A stretch of 36,589 bases of DNA. Origin: Mucilaginibacter sp. GTDB taxonomy: Bacteria; Bacteroidota; Bacteroidia; Sphingobacteriales; Sphingobacteriaceae. A model generated the notes under the pieces. That model did not search any database. It saw only the letters and a program-made list of their open reading frames with translations, and had not been told where the DNA came from. The stretch spans positions 1 through 36,589 of the forward strand of contig JAQBOU010000162.1 of the NCBI GenBank assembly GCA_028287865.1. Reading direction: 5' to 3'. The position numbers were made by a program, and so were the translations under genes. Shown piece after piece: positions 1-7,753 of this stretch (its first letter is position 1; each line of letters starts with the position of its first letter).

Positions 1-402
1 CGGATTGGATAGAAAACATCAACAATGAAGTAAAGAAACATAATCCATTAGAGGTAATATTGGTTGGGCATAGCCTGGCCTGTACTACTATCGTTTACTG
101 GGCACAAAAATATAACGTTGCTATAAAGGGCGCCTTATTGGTTGCACCCGCCGATACCGAAGCGGATACATACCCCTCCCGGAACAACAGGGTTCACCCC
201 TATGTCACTTGTTAAGTTACCGTTTAAATCAATCGTAGTTGGAAGCACCAATGATTTTTATGTAACCGCCGAACGGGCTAAACTATTCGCGGACAGCTGG
301 GGCAGCGAGTTTATAAGCGTCGGCGATGCCGGCCATATTAACGTCGGATCCGGTTTTGGAGAATGGGATAAAGGCCTGGAGATTTTGAAGCAATTGGATT
401 AA
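1..402 (+). pseudogene. RBBP9/YdeN-family serine hydrolase, 5' truncated by window and frameshifted
   Basis: A small alpha/beta hydrolase is read in two frames. From base 3 one frame gives the nucleophile elbow motif LVGHSLACTTIVYWAQ and runs on to LLVAPADTEADTYP, then leaves frame and stops near 215. The rest continues in the frame of base 1: PPGTTGFTPMSLVKLPFKS, then STNDFYVTAERA (likely catalytic Asp) and DAGHINVGSGFGEW (catalytic His), ending at 402. The two halves join smoothly as TYP-PGTTGF if one C is removed from the CCCC run at 173-176, so a single +1 insertion explains the break. The Ser and the Asp/His of the triad are therefore on separate frames. The N-terminus lies outside the window. 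It is either a true pseudogene or a homopolymer sequencing error. The first ATG of the downstream frame (142) is not a real start. Confidence 0.8.
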
Positions 403-415
403 AAACGCATCAATT

Positions 416-448
416 AAACTTACGAAATTTTTGAAGCTTCGTAAGTTT
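416..448. repeat. Palindromic intergenic element, copy 1 (possible terminator)
   Basis: Perfect 11-bp inverted repeat, AAACTTACGAA / TTCGTAAGTTT, around an 11-base spacer, 13 bases after the hydrolase stop codon. A related element lies at 6867-6898, also just after a stop codon. Position and structure fit a transcription terminator or a dispersed palindromic repeat. A further small palindrome (GAAGTTTT / AAAACTTC) follows at about 469-485. Confidence 0.55.
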
Positions 449-499
449 ACCCCCCAAAAGAGATTTATGAAGTTTTAAAAACTTCGCACCCCTGACCGT

Positions 500-507
500 T
501 ATATTTG
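500..507 (+). promoter_or_regulatory. Bacteroidota -7 promoter element for the Ldh-family gene
   Basis: TATATTTG matches the Bacteroidota -7 consensus TAnnTTTG. It ends 3 bases before the ATG at 511, so the transcript would be leaderless or nearly so. No clear TTG -33 element is seen at the expected distance. Confidence 0.45.
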
Positions 508-510
508 CAC

Positions 511-1590
511 ATGCTAATCTCTGAATCTGTTCTCCGCTCTTTTACCCAAAATATTTTTTTTTCCATGGGCTGCAGCAATGAACATGCGGCATTGGCAACT
601 GATGTATTGTTAAAAGCTGACCTGCGCGGCATTGATTCGCATGGCGTGGCCCGGCTAATTGGCTATGTGCGGCTATGGGAAAATAAGCGGATCAACGCCC
701 GCCCCAACATAACCATTGTTCACGAAACTCCAACCACTGCAACCATCGATGGCGATGCAGGTTTAGGACTAGTAGTTGCGCCATTCGCTATGCGTTTGGC
801 TATTCAAAAGGCGGAACAATATGGTTCCGGCTGGGTATCGGTACGTAACTCCAACCATTTCGGAATAGCTGGGTACCATACTTTAATGGCCGTTGAAAAA
901 GATATGATAGGCTTTGCCATGACCAACGCCAGTCCGCTGGTTGCGCCTACTTTTTCTAATGAGCGGCTATTAGGTACTAATCCTATGTGCTATGCTTTCC
1001 CGGCAGGGAAATATCCGCCTGTTATAATAGATATGGCTACCTCAGCTGCTGCTAACGGCAAGTTGGAGATAGCGCAGCGCCTTGGCAAGCAAGTGCCGGA
1101 AGGCTGGATACAGGATAAAGAAGGAGATTTTACAACTGATCCCCACGCGCTAAAATCGGGGGGCTCTCTATTGCCGCTGGGCAGCGACAGGGACCATGGC
1201 AGCCATAAAGGATTTGGATTAAGCGCTACGGTTGATATTTTATCAGCAGTGCTGTCCGGGGCTAATTACGGCCCCTGGGTGCCACCCTTTGTCGCTTTCC
1301 TGGAGCCTCCGGCTGATCCTGTGGGTTTAGGTATAGGGCATTTTGTAGGTGCCATGAGGGTAGATGGTTTCCGGCCGGTTGATGAATTTAAATCGCACCT
1401 GGATAACTGGATAAGCCGTTTTAAATCCGCCTCCACCATTGATGCTGATCAAAAGGTTATTATTCCTGGCGAACCTGAAATGGAAGCGGAAGCAGACAGA
1501 AAGCAAAACGGCATCCCGCTGGTGGATGCCGTAGTAAAAGACTTGAATTGGTTAGCGGAGAAATTCGGGGTTAACCCCCTGGCCCCCTGA
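511..1590 (+). CDS. Ldh-family (malate/L-lactate/ureidoglycolate-type) dehydrogenase
   Basis: A 359-residue NAD(P)-dependent oxidoreductase of the LDH2/MDH2 (type 2 malate/lactate dehydrogenase) family, which oxidises 2-hydroxyacids in the cytoplasm. Family motifs are present: LLKADLRGIDSHGVARL near the N-terminus with the conserved His, VRNSNHFGIAGYHTLMA, the segment from TNASPLVAPTFSNERLLGTNP, and HKGFGLSATVDILSAVLSG. Length is normal for the family. The exact substrate cannot be read from sequence. The reading frame is also open from a TTG at 505, but the ATG at 511 fits the family N-terminus and follows a TAnnTTTG element directly. The last residues (VNPLAP and stop) are encoded by a GC-rich palindromic stretch that looks like an inserted repeat or terminator. 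Confidence 0.88.
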   Translation: MLISESVLRSFTQNIFFSMGCSNEHAALATDVLLKADLRGIDSHGVARLIGYVRLWENKRINARPNITIVHETPTTATIDGDAGLGLVVAPFAMRLAIQKAEQYGSGWVSVRNSNHFGIAGYHTLMAVEKDMIGFAMTNASPLVAPTFSNERLLGTNPMCYAFPAGKYPPVIIDMATSAAANGKLEIAQRLGKQVPEGWIQDKEGDFTTDPHALKSGGSLLPLGSDRDHGSHKGFGLSATVDILSAVLSGANYGPWVPPFVAFLEPPADPVGLGIGHFVGAMRVDGFRPVDEFKSHLDNWISRFKSASTIDADQKVIIPGEPEMEAEADRKQNGIPLVDAVVKDLNWLAEKFGVNPLAP

Positions 1591-1596
1591 AGGGGG
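1567..1596 (+). terminator. GC-rich hairpin overlapping the end of the Ldh-family gene
   Basis: GGGGTTAACCCC (1567-1578) is a perfect palindrome. It is followed by CCCCC-TGAA-GGGGG (1583-1596), whose loop contains the TGA stop codon, and then AACTTTTAAC. It may act as a terminator between the convergent dehydrogenase and lepB genes, or be a copy of a dispersed C-rich repeat. Confidence 0.45.
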
Positions 1597-1658
1597 AACT
1601 TTTAACAGGCTGTTATTAAACGCGAATTAATTCCGAATCGAAATTTCGAAATAAAATC

Positions 1659-2798
1659 TTAATGTATCCCGTTAAATAGCCTGCTCCATCTGATTTTACT
1701 GAAGAATGATGCATTATCATCCCAGCTCATCCAGATAAACAATGCTTTTCCAACAATGTGATCTTCGGGCACAAAGCCCCAGTAGCGCGAATCGTCAGAG
1801 TCGTGGCGGTTATCACCCATCATCCAGTAATAATTCAATTTAAAAGTATAGCTGTCGGTTTTTTTACCGTTTATAAAAATATCATTGCCGTTAACGGTTA
1901 CTTTATTGTTTTCGTAAACTTTAATGGCGCGTACATACAGCGGAAAGGTCATGCTGTCTAACTTAACTGTCCATCCCTTTTTAGGAATAATGATGGGGCC
2001 ATAATTATCTACGTTCCATTTAAAATCCGGCTGCCTCCCATTTAGCATCATCCCAACAGGGTGGTTAGGATTTGTTGGGTAAACAGGGCTTTGCAGATCT
2101 GCCATGCCTCTTGGAGCGATACGGGGAGCCAGTGATTTAACATTGGAATATCCTTTTAATATTTTAGCAGCCTCCGTGGTCATGGTAGGATTTGGATTTC
2201 CCTCATAATTTGAAATATGCAGCTCATCAAACACCTGGGGATTTACCTCAATTCCGGTAGTGGCAATATTGTAGTCTATCTGCTCCCCCGGCGGGTTTGG
2301 CATTGCCTTGCCATTTACATATACCTGTGCGTTAACTACACTTAAAGTATCGCCGGGCGTGCCCTGGCAGCGCTTTATAAAATTTTCCCTTTTATCAACC
2401 GGTCTGTATAATGGCGAATCGGCATCCATAGGGTAATTAAACACCACCACATCGCCTTTTTTTACATCGCTTAATCCGGGCAGCCTGTAATAAGGCAGCT
2501 CCAGGCCATCCCAATAAGCTTTGGTATTAATGAGCGGCATAGTATGGTGAGCAAACGGAAAGGCAATAGGTGTCATTGGTATCCGGGGACCATAGTTCAC
2601 CTTGCTCACAAACAGAAAATCGCCAACAAGCAGCGATCTTTCCATTGATGGCGTCGGGATCACGTAGGCTTCGATAAAAAATGTGCGGATCAGCGTTGCG
2701 GCAATTACAGCAAAAACAATGGCATCAACCCACTCACGGGTGGCGCTTTTCTTTTTTTTATTAGGTTTAGGTTTCCTACTCCAGAATTTCCAGTTCAT
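1659..2798 (-). CDS. lepB: Signal peptidase I
   Basis: A 379-residue type I signal peptidase, an inner-membrane enzyme that removes signal peptides from exported proteins. After a lysine-rich cytoplasmic start (NKKKKS) there is one membrane segment at about 22-44, then the box with the catalytic serine (VIPTPSMERSLLVGD, Ser51). The catalytic lysine box is FIKRCQGTPGD (Lys142), and the conserved MMGDNRHDSDDSRYWG box lies near the C-terminus. The protein is longer than E. coli-type enzymes because of a large insert between the Lys and GDN boxes, which I recall as usual in this phylum. It is the last gene of a minus-strand run, 25 bases after dapB. Confidence 0.95.
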   Translation of the reverse strand: MNWKFWSRKPKPNKKKKSATREWVDAIVFAVIAATLIRTFFIEAYVIPTPSMERSLLVGDFLFVSKVNYGPRIPMTPIAFPFAHHTMPLINTKAYWDGLELPYYRLPGLSDVKKGDVVVFNYPMDADSPLYRPVDKRENFIKRCQGTPGDTLSVVNAQVYVNGKAMPNPPGEQIDYNIATTGIEVNPQVFDELHISNYEGNPNPTMTTEAAKILKGYSNVKSLAPRIAPRGMADLQSPVYPTNPNHPVGMMLNGRQPDFKWNVDNYGPIIIPKKGWTVKLDSMTFPLYVRAIKVYENNKVTVNGNDIFINGKKTDSYTFKLNYYWMMGDNRHDSDDSRYWGFVPEDHIVGKALFIWMSWDDNASFFSKIRWSRLFNGIH

Positions 2799-2823
2799 AC
2801 GTTACAATATTGGGAATAATAAT

Positions 2824-3576
2824 CTATATACTAAAATCAAACATATCCTGCACACTGTGGAAGCCTTTTTTGTCTTGTACCCATTCGGCAGCCAATATCG
2901 CGCCTAAAGCAAATCCGTTACGGTTGTGGGCGGTATGCTTAAATTCAATCGAATCCACTTCGGAGTCATAAATAACGGTGTGTGTGCCGGGAACATTTTC
3001 TATCCGGAAGGATTCTATTAACAGCTGGTTGTTTTTAATGTTCTCATCCGCAGTTTCATCCCCGCTGGCTGTTAACACGTTTGCCCATTCTTTTTTAGCG
3101 TCAAGGTTTTCAATTATACCTTCGGCTATGGTAATGGCCGTACCGCTGGGCGAATCAAGCTTTTGCGTATGATGGATCTCTTCTACCTGCACATCGTAAT
3201 AGGGGTATTTGTTCATCAGTTTTGCAAGCACCTTGTTAACATAAAAAAAGATATTTACGCCTACGCTAAAATTGGTTGCATAAATCAATGCGCTATTACT
3301 TTGTTCGCATTGCTTTTTAACCTGTTGTAATTCGTTATACCAGCCTGTTGTGCCGACTACTACCGGGATATTTGCTTTAAAACAAAGATCAATGTTACTT
3401 AAAACAGTTGCCGGGGTACTGAATTCAATTGCTACATCTGCCATTTGCAGGTTTTCGGTGGTTAGTTGATCCTGGTTACCAGTACCAATTTTCAATACGA
3501 TTTCATGTTTGCGGTCAATGGCAATCTTTTCAATGATTTTACCCATTTTACCGTAACCTAATAATGCAATTTTCAT
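2824..3576 (-). CDS. dapB: 4-hydroxy-tetrahydrodipicolinate reductase
   Basis: A 250-residue DapB, which reduces 4-hydroxy-tetrahydrodipicolinate with NAD(P)H in the lysine/diaminopimelate pathway and so feeds peptidoglycan synthesis. Visible signals are the N-terminal nucleotide-binding loop MKIALLGYGKMGKIIE, the segment VVVGTTGWY, and the catalytic signature VEEIHHTQKLDSPSGTA containing the His-His pair and the substrate-binding SPSGTA loop. Length is typical for the Bacteroidota form. It lies 54 bases after the DUF5683 gene and 25 bases before lepB, in the same orientation as parAB, so co-transcription is likely. Confidence 0.95.
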   Translation of the reverse strand: MKIALLGYGKMGKIIEKIAIDRKHEIVLKIGTGNQDQLTTENLQMADVAIEFSTPATVLSNIDLCFKANIPVVVGTTGWYNELQQVKKQCEQSNSALIYATNFSVGVNIFFYVNKVLAKLMNKYPYYDVQVEEIHHTQKLDSPSGTAITIAEGIIENLDAKKEWANVLTASGDETADENIKNNQLLIESFRIENVPGTHTVIYDSEVDSIEFKHTAHNRNGFALGAILAAEWVQDKKGFHSVQDMFDFSI

Positions 3577-3630
3577 GATTTCAGAATAGTTTTTTGCTGG
3601 TTGTTGAGCAAGCTGGTGCGAAAATTAATT

Positions 3631-4317
3631 TTATCTGATTGTAAAGGTAATTTTTATAGCGGGAATATAGGAATTGTATGAATTTAATGCGTACACCGGC
3701 TGATTGAGCAGGCCAGGGTTAATCTTCATGGATAAATTATTATCAATAGTAAAAGCGCTGATAAATTTGGCATCAATATAAGCATCTACGACATTGATGC
3801 CCCACGCACCCAATATACCTAAGATACTAAGGTCGCGGTTACGGCGATAACCATCGGTAGCATCGTACAGCGCCTGGTCGGGTTGGTTAATATATAGCTG
3901 ATACTGCGTATAATAAGGATCTTTAGGCGTAGGTGTAACTCCGTGCTCCCGGTATTTTGATAATGCTAAAAATTCATTGTAATAGGTGTTGTTAAATACA
4001 ACGGCCCACCCTAAAAGACCAAGACCACCATAAATGACAGGTACTTTCCACCACTTATGATTATAAACCTGGCCCCATCCGGGGATAAGTAATGATCGCA
4101 AAACAGCGGTTTTGGGGCTATGTGTAGTATCAGGATGAAAAGCTTTATCCTTTTTCATCCTTGGCTTAAAAGACCGGCTTACATCCGTATCGCGCCTGGT
4201 TGAAATCAGCGTATCCTTGCTTTTTACTGCTGTTTTAACTGTGGTATCAGGCAGTTGTGCTACAGCACTCAATGCACAGGTGGTAAAAAAGCAGATTAAG
4301 AACAAATATCTATACAT
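3631..4317 (-). CDS. DUF5683 domain-containing protein
   Basis: A 228-residue protein with an N-terminal signal peptide (MYRYLFLICFFTTCALSAVA, cleavage probably before QLPDTT). A Ser/Thr/Lys-rich linker follows, then a conserved segment starting RSLLIPGWGQVYNHKWWKVP with a hydrophobic stretch (VIYGGLGLLGWAVVF) and a second one near residues 160-180. This matches DUF5683, a Bacteroidota family of unknown function often found beside parB. It is expected in the cell envelope. The gene sits 39 bases after parB and 54 before dapB. No enzymatic motif is visible. Confidence 0.82.
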   Translation of the reverse strand: MYRYLFLICFFTTCALSAVAQLPDTTVKTAVKSKDTLISTRRDTDVSRSFKPRMKKDKAFHPDTTHSPKTAVLRSLLIPGWGQVYNHKWWKVPVIYGGLGLLGWAVVFNNTYYNEFLALSKYREHGVTPTPKDPYYTQYQLYINQPDQALYDATDGYRRNRDLSILGILGAWGINVVDAYIDAKFISAFTIDNNLSMKINPGLLNQPVYALNSYNSYIPAIKITFTIR

Positions 4318-4356
4318 GTTTTAAATTAAAGACCCGCCTGCACGCAGGGAGCTAAA

Positions 4357-5259
4357 TTACCAATCCATAATTTCAAGAATCCGGGAAAGATCGTCTTCTG
4401 ATAAAAATGGTATTTCAATAGTGCCTTTTCCCTGGTTTACAATTTTAATTTTAACCCTTGTGCTAAATTTGGATGCCAGGTCATCCTGTATTTTTTGAAT
4501 TTGGAATGATACCGGTTCGGGTTGCTTCCCTTCTTTTTTTACAGAAGACCTTTGCATGCCGCGAACCAATTCCTCTGTTTTACGAACGGATAAACCTTGC
4601 TGAATAATATGTTGGTGCAAATATATTTGTTTTGCCGGATCGTCAATGGTTATCAGCGCCTTGGCATGCCCCATGCTGATCTGCCCGTCGCGGATAGAAG
4701 CCTGTACTGCGGGTGGTAATTTTAATAAACGCAGGTAATTGGTTACCGTCGAACGGTTTTTGCTTACACGCTCGCTTAGTTCTTCCTGTTTAAGGCTGCA
4801 TTCCTCTATCATCCGCTGAAAGCTCAGAGCTACTTCAATCGCATTCAGGTTTTCGCGCTGGATATTTTCAATAAGCGCCATTTCCAGCATTTGCTGATCA
4901 TTGGCAGTACGTACGTAAGCGGGTATTTGTGTTAATCCGGCTAACTTTGAAGCACGAAAACGCCTTTCGCCCGATATAAGCTGGTAGCTGTGCGCATTTA
5001 ACCGCCTTACTGTGATAGGCTGGATAAGCCCCTGCAGTTTTATAGAATCAGCTAATTCCGCTAAGGCGTCCTGGTCAAAATCAGTACGGGGCTGGAACGG
5101 GTTAACTTCAATTTCTGATAACTTAATTTCATTAACCGAACCGAGGTCGTTTACTTCCGGCTCTGTGGATACGTGGTTTTTGTTAGAATGTACATTTTCA
5201 GAATCATTCAGCAATGCGCTTAATCCTCTACCCAAAGCGTTTCTTTTCTCTGTGCTCAT
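4357..5259 (-). CDS. parB: Chromosome partitioning protein ParB
   Basis: A 300-residue ParB/Spo0J-family CTPase that binds parS and spreads on DNA to organise the origin region. Features in order: an N-terminal ALGRGLSALL motif (ParA-interacting region), the ParB box with ISGERRFRASKLAGL, the ENxQR box LIENIQRENLNAIEVALSF, a helix-turn-helix (LSERVSKNRSTVTNYLRLLK), and a C-terminal dimerisation domain ending LSRILEIMDW. All key motifs are intact. It starts 6 bases after parA. Two perfect parS sites lie in the same window at 34829 and 34901. Confidence 0.96.
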   Translation of the reverse strand: MSTEKRNALGRGLSALLNDSENVHSNKNHVSTEPEVNDLGSVNEIKLSEIEVNPFQPRTDFDQDALAELADSIKLQGLIQPITVRRLNAHSYQLISGERRFRASKLAGLTQIPAYVRTANDQQMLEMALIENIQRENLNAIEVALSFQRMIEECSLKQEELSERVSKNRSTVTNYLRLLKLPPAVQASIRDGQISMGHAKALITIDDPAKQIYLHQHIIQQGLSVRKTEELVRGMQRSSVKKEGKQPEPVSFQIQKIQDDLASKFSTRVKIKIVNQGKGTIEIPFLSEDDLSRILEIMDW

Positions 5260-5265
5260 TTGTTG

Positions 5266-6069
5266 TTATAATATTGCTGTTTTTTCTGTGGTTTCGGCTT
5301 TAACCAAACCATTTTTACGCAAAATCTCACGTGCCAGGTTGAGGTAATTTATAGCTCCTTTACTGGTTGCATCATGCATTATTACCGATATACCAAAACT
5401 GGGCGCTTCGCTCAAACGGGTATTCCGCTGAATGATAGTATCAAAAACCATATCTTCAAAATGGCTCCTTACTTCTTCAACTACCTGGTTTGATAAACGC
5501 AGCCTTACATCATACATGGTTAACAGGATGCCTTCAATTGCTAATGTTGTATTTAGTCTTGATTGAACAATCTTAATGGTATTTAACAACTTGCCCAATC
5601 CTTCTAATGCAAAATATTCGCATTGAACCGGAATAATAACCGAGTCGGCAGCGGTTAAGGCATTAATCGTAATCAAACCCAATGATGGTGAACAATCAAT
5701 GATAATAAAATCATACTCATCCCTGATCGAATTAAGCACCGCCTTCATTTTGTATTCGCGGTCATTCAGGTTTATCATTTCAATTTCGGCGCCTACCAGG
5801 TCAATATGTGCCGGCAGCAAGTCGAGATTGGGTGTATCTGTTTTTTGAATGGCATCATGCGGATCGATATTGTTAATGATGCATTCATAAATGCTGTTCT
5901 TTATATTTCGCGGATCAAACCCTATTCCTGACGTTGAATTAGCCTGCGGATCTGCATCAACCAATAATGTTTTAAACTCTAACACGGCTAAACTTGCAGC
6001 CAGGTTTATGGATGAAGTAGTTTTACCTACACCACCTTTTTGATTGGCTAACGCAATTATTTTACTCAT
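5266..6069 (-). CDS. parA: Chromosome partitioning ATPase ParA (Soj)
   Basis: A 267-residue ParA/MinD-type ATPase without an N-terminal DNA-binding extension, as in chromosomal Soj proteins. The deviant Walker A motif is QKGGVGKTTSSINLAASLA, followed by LLVDADPQANSTSG (Walker A') and FIIIDCSPSLGLITINAL (Walker B). I chose the ATG at 6069 (MSKIIALANQKGG), which puts the P-loop at the usual distance. The frame is open for 15 more codons upstream to 6114, but that extension is AT-rich and unlike the family. It heads the parA-parB-DUF5683-dapB-lepB run. Confidence 0.95.
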   Translation of the reverse strand: MSKIIALANQKGGVGKTTSSINLAASLAVLEFKTLLVDADPQANSTSGIGFDPRNIKNSIYECIINNIDPHDAIQKTDTPNLDLLPAHIDLVGAEIEMINLNDREYKMKAVLNSIRDEYDFIIIDCSPSLGLITINALTAADSVIIPVQCEYFALEGLGKLLNTIKIVQSRLNTTLAIEGILLTMYDVRLRLSNQVVEEVRSHFEDMVFDTIIQRNTRLSEAPSFGISVIMHDATSKGAINYLNLAREILRKNGLVKAETTEKTAIL

Positions 6070-6228
6070 TTTATATATTAAAATTTTTATAAAAGGGTTT
6101 TTAGTAACCAACAAAATACCGGATTAAAATCCTGATTTCGTAAAACAATATTACCGCGTTAAAGATACATATTTAAATAATTTAGAAATCCACAGGTTTT
6201 GCCTATTTACAAACAAAGTTTGCTGATT

Positions 6229-6326
6229 GAATTATTGATTTACTGATTTATTGGTTTACTTTGTTGCTCCTGATTTTTTTCTGTTAAAGATGGACAACGT
6301 TCAATAAATCAGTAATTCCATAATTC
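6229..6326. repeat. Large imperfect inverted repeat upstream of the FMN reductase gene
   Basis: The arms at 6229-6253 and 6302-6326 are reverse complements at 23 of 25 positions and share TACTGATTTATTG exactly. The similarity continues weakly outward. The AT-rich arms enclose 48 bases (6254-6301). It lies in the 269-base gap between the divergent parA and FMN reductase genes, 12 bases before the ATG at 6339. It could be a cruciform, a MITE-like remnant or a regulatory hairpin in the mRNA leader. Confidence 0.6.
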
Positions 6327-6338
6327 AAAATCACACCC

Positions 6339-6860
6339 ATGGTTACTATAATTTCATCAACCAACCGGCCCGGAAGCTCTACCCTTAAACTATCACAATA
6401 TTACCAGAAAAGGTTAAAAGAGAAAGGGTTGGATGCCGGGATATTATCATTAACCGAATTGCCCGCAAACCTAATTGAGAGCGATCTGTATGGAAAGAGA
6501 AGCGCGGCGTTTGAGCCGATTCAACAAATAGTTACCCAAACACAAAAATTTTTATTTGTAATACCCGAATATAATGGCAGCTTCCCCGGTGTTTTAAAGA
6601 CATTTATTGATGCCTGCAGTTTCCCCGAAAGCTTTTATGAAAAAAAGGCTGCCCTTGTTGGTTTATCTTCCGGGAAGTATGGTAACATACGTGGCCTTGA
6701 TCATTTTACAGGTGTTTGTCATTATCTTCATTTAAATGTAATGCCTTTAAAGATCCACATTGCCTCTGTTAGAAAGGAACTTGATGAGCACTGCAATCTA
6801 TTTGAAAAAGACACTTTAAAATTTACGGATGAGCAGATAGAAAAATTTATTGCCTTTTAG
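6339..6860 (+). CDS. NADPH-dependent FMN reductase family protein
   Basis: A 173-residue flavodoxin-like NAD(P)H:flavin oxidoreductase. The N-terminus has the FMN phosphate loop ISSTNRPGSSTLKLSQYY, and the second FMN-binding segment is VIPEYNGSFPGVLKTFIDAC. A conserved LVGLSSGKYGNIRGLDH stretch follows. Length is typical for the short azoreductase/chromate-reductase-like group, acting in the cytoplasm. The physiological substrate cannot be assigned. It is transcribed alone, divergent from parA, and a palindromic element follows 6 bases after the stop. Confidence 0.88.
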   Translation: MVTIISSTNRPGSSTLKLSQYYQKRLKEKGLDAGILSLTELPANLIESDLYGKRSAAFEPIQQIVTQTQKFLFVIPEYNGSFPGVLKTFIDACSFPESFYEKKAALVGLSSGKYGNIRGLDHFTGVCHYLHLNVMPLKIHIASVRKELDEHCNLFEKDTLKFTDEQIEKFIAF

Positions 6861-6866
6861 TCTCTC

Positions 6867-6898
6867 AAACTTACGGGGGTTTTTAACTTCGCAAGTTT
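6867..6898. repeat. Palindromic intergenic element, copy 2 (possible terminator)
   Basis: AAACTTACG (6867-6875) pairs with CGCAAGTTT (6890-6898) with one mismatch. The layout AAACTTACG...TTTTT...CTTCGyAAGTTT is shared with the element at 416-448. It lies 6 bases after the FMN reductase stop codon, consistent with a terminator-like dispersed palindrome. Confidence 0.5.
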
Positions 6899-6936
6899 TT
6901 CACTTCAACATAGTGCACCTCAACTAATCTCTATCC

Positions 6937-7632
6937 TCAAATCTTCCCCCCGTTAATCAACTTGGCCATTACAAAGGCGGCGGCGGCGGCAAGGGCGCCA
7001 ATAAACAGCACCTTTAATGCCCCCGTAACTGCAGGTTGCCCTGTTACCTTGCTTTTAAAGAACCCGAAAACAAAAAGACATACCATTGTTATAGCACATG
7101 AGTAGTATAACGCCCGTTGCGAATCAGCTACAAAAAAATACGGCGATAGCGGGATAATACCGCCCACTATATAAGAAATACCGATGGTGATAGCGCTTTG
7201 GGTTGCCCGGTTCGCTTCAGGCTCTTCCAGGCCCAGCTCGTATTTCATCATAAAGTCAACCCATTTATCTTTATCTTTTGCCATTTCATCAGCAATTTGC
7301 GTTTGTAATGCTGCTGATAATCCAAAATTGGCAAACACTTCTTTAACCTCAGCCTTTTCCTGTTCGGGCACCCTTTCAATTTCTTCGTATTCGCGTTTTA
7401 ACTCCGAAGTATAATGGTCTGATTCCGTTTTCCCGGCTAAAAACCCGCCCAGGCCCATAGCAATGGAGCCGGCAACTATTTCGGCTATGCCTGCTGTAAC
7501 TACAATTCCCGAAGAGTTAACGGCTCCGCTTAAGCCTGCAGCCAGGGCAAATGGCACTGTTAACCCATCAGACATTCCTATTACGATATCCCGGATGGTG
7601 TCTGAGCTTTTTAAATGGTGTTCATGATGCAT
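6937..7632 (-). CDS. VIT1/CCC1-family transporter-like membrane protein
   Basis: A 231-residue membrane protein of the VIT family (vacuolar iron transporter/CCC1-like), relatives of which move Fe2+ or Mn2+. It begins with a His-rich MHHEHHLKSSDTIRD and the diagnostic IGMSDGLTVPFALAAGLSGA segment (first transmembrane helix with the conserved Asp). A second helix carries GIAEIVAGSIAMGLGGFLAG, and KTESDHYTSELKREYEE starts the acidic cytoplasmic metal-binding helical domain (about 68-125). Two or three further helices follow, ending in a glycine/alanine-rich segment. Five membrane helices fit the family. The metal is not determinable. It is divergent from the paralog trio at 7754. Confidence 0.88.
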   Translation of the reverse strand: MHHEHHLKSSDTIRDIVIGMSDGLTVPFALAAGLSGAVNSSGIVVTAGIAEIVAGSIAMGLGGFLAGKTESDHYTSELKREYEEIERVPEQEKAEVKEVFANFGLSAALQTQIADEMAKDKDKWVDFMMKYELGLEEPEANRATQSAITIGISYIVGGIIPLSPYFFVADSQRALYYSCAITMVCLFVFGFFKSKVTGQPAVTGALKVLFIGALAAAAAFVMAKLINGGKI

Positions 7633-7700
7633 GTTTAAATGTAGCCTGATATAATGGTATGTTATAATAAAAGGGTAATTTATTATTAGTCTGAATTAGG

Positions 7701-7727
7701 TTGATTACTTTAAAAAACCTATTTTTA
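7701..7727 (+). promoter_or_regulatory. Putative promoter of the paralog trio
   Basis: TTG at 7701-7703 and TATTTTTA at 7720-7727 are separated by 16 bases, close to the Bacteroidota -33/-7 arrangement (TTG ... TAnnTTTG), with the last base off consensus. The ATG is at 7754, giving a leader of about 20 bases. Confidence 0.4.
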
Positions 7728-7753
7728 CATTACCAAAACATATCACAGTTAAC

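Noticed and set aside
142..402. 86-residue protein as an independent gene
   Set aside because: Its first 11 residues are out-of-frame translation of the upstream half of the hydrolase; it is the 3' part of a frameshifted gene.
5320..5336. Possible parS-like site around CACGTG at about 5325-5330 in parA
   Set aside because: The flanks (TCTCACGTGCCA) do not match the TGTTnC/GnAACA arms.
6115..6338. Replication origin in the AT-rich gap beside parA
   Set aside because: No clustered DnaA boxes are evident; only the inverted repeat stands out.
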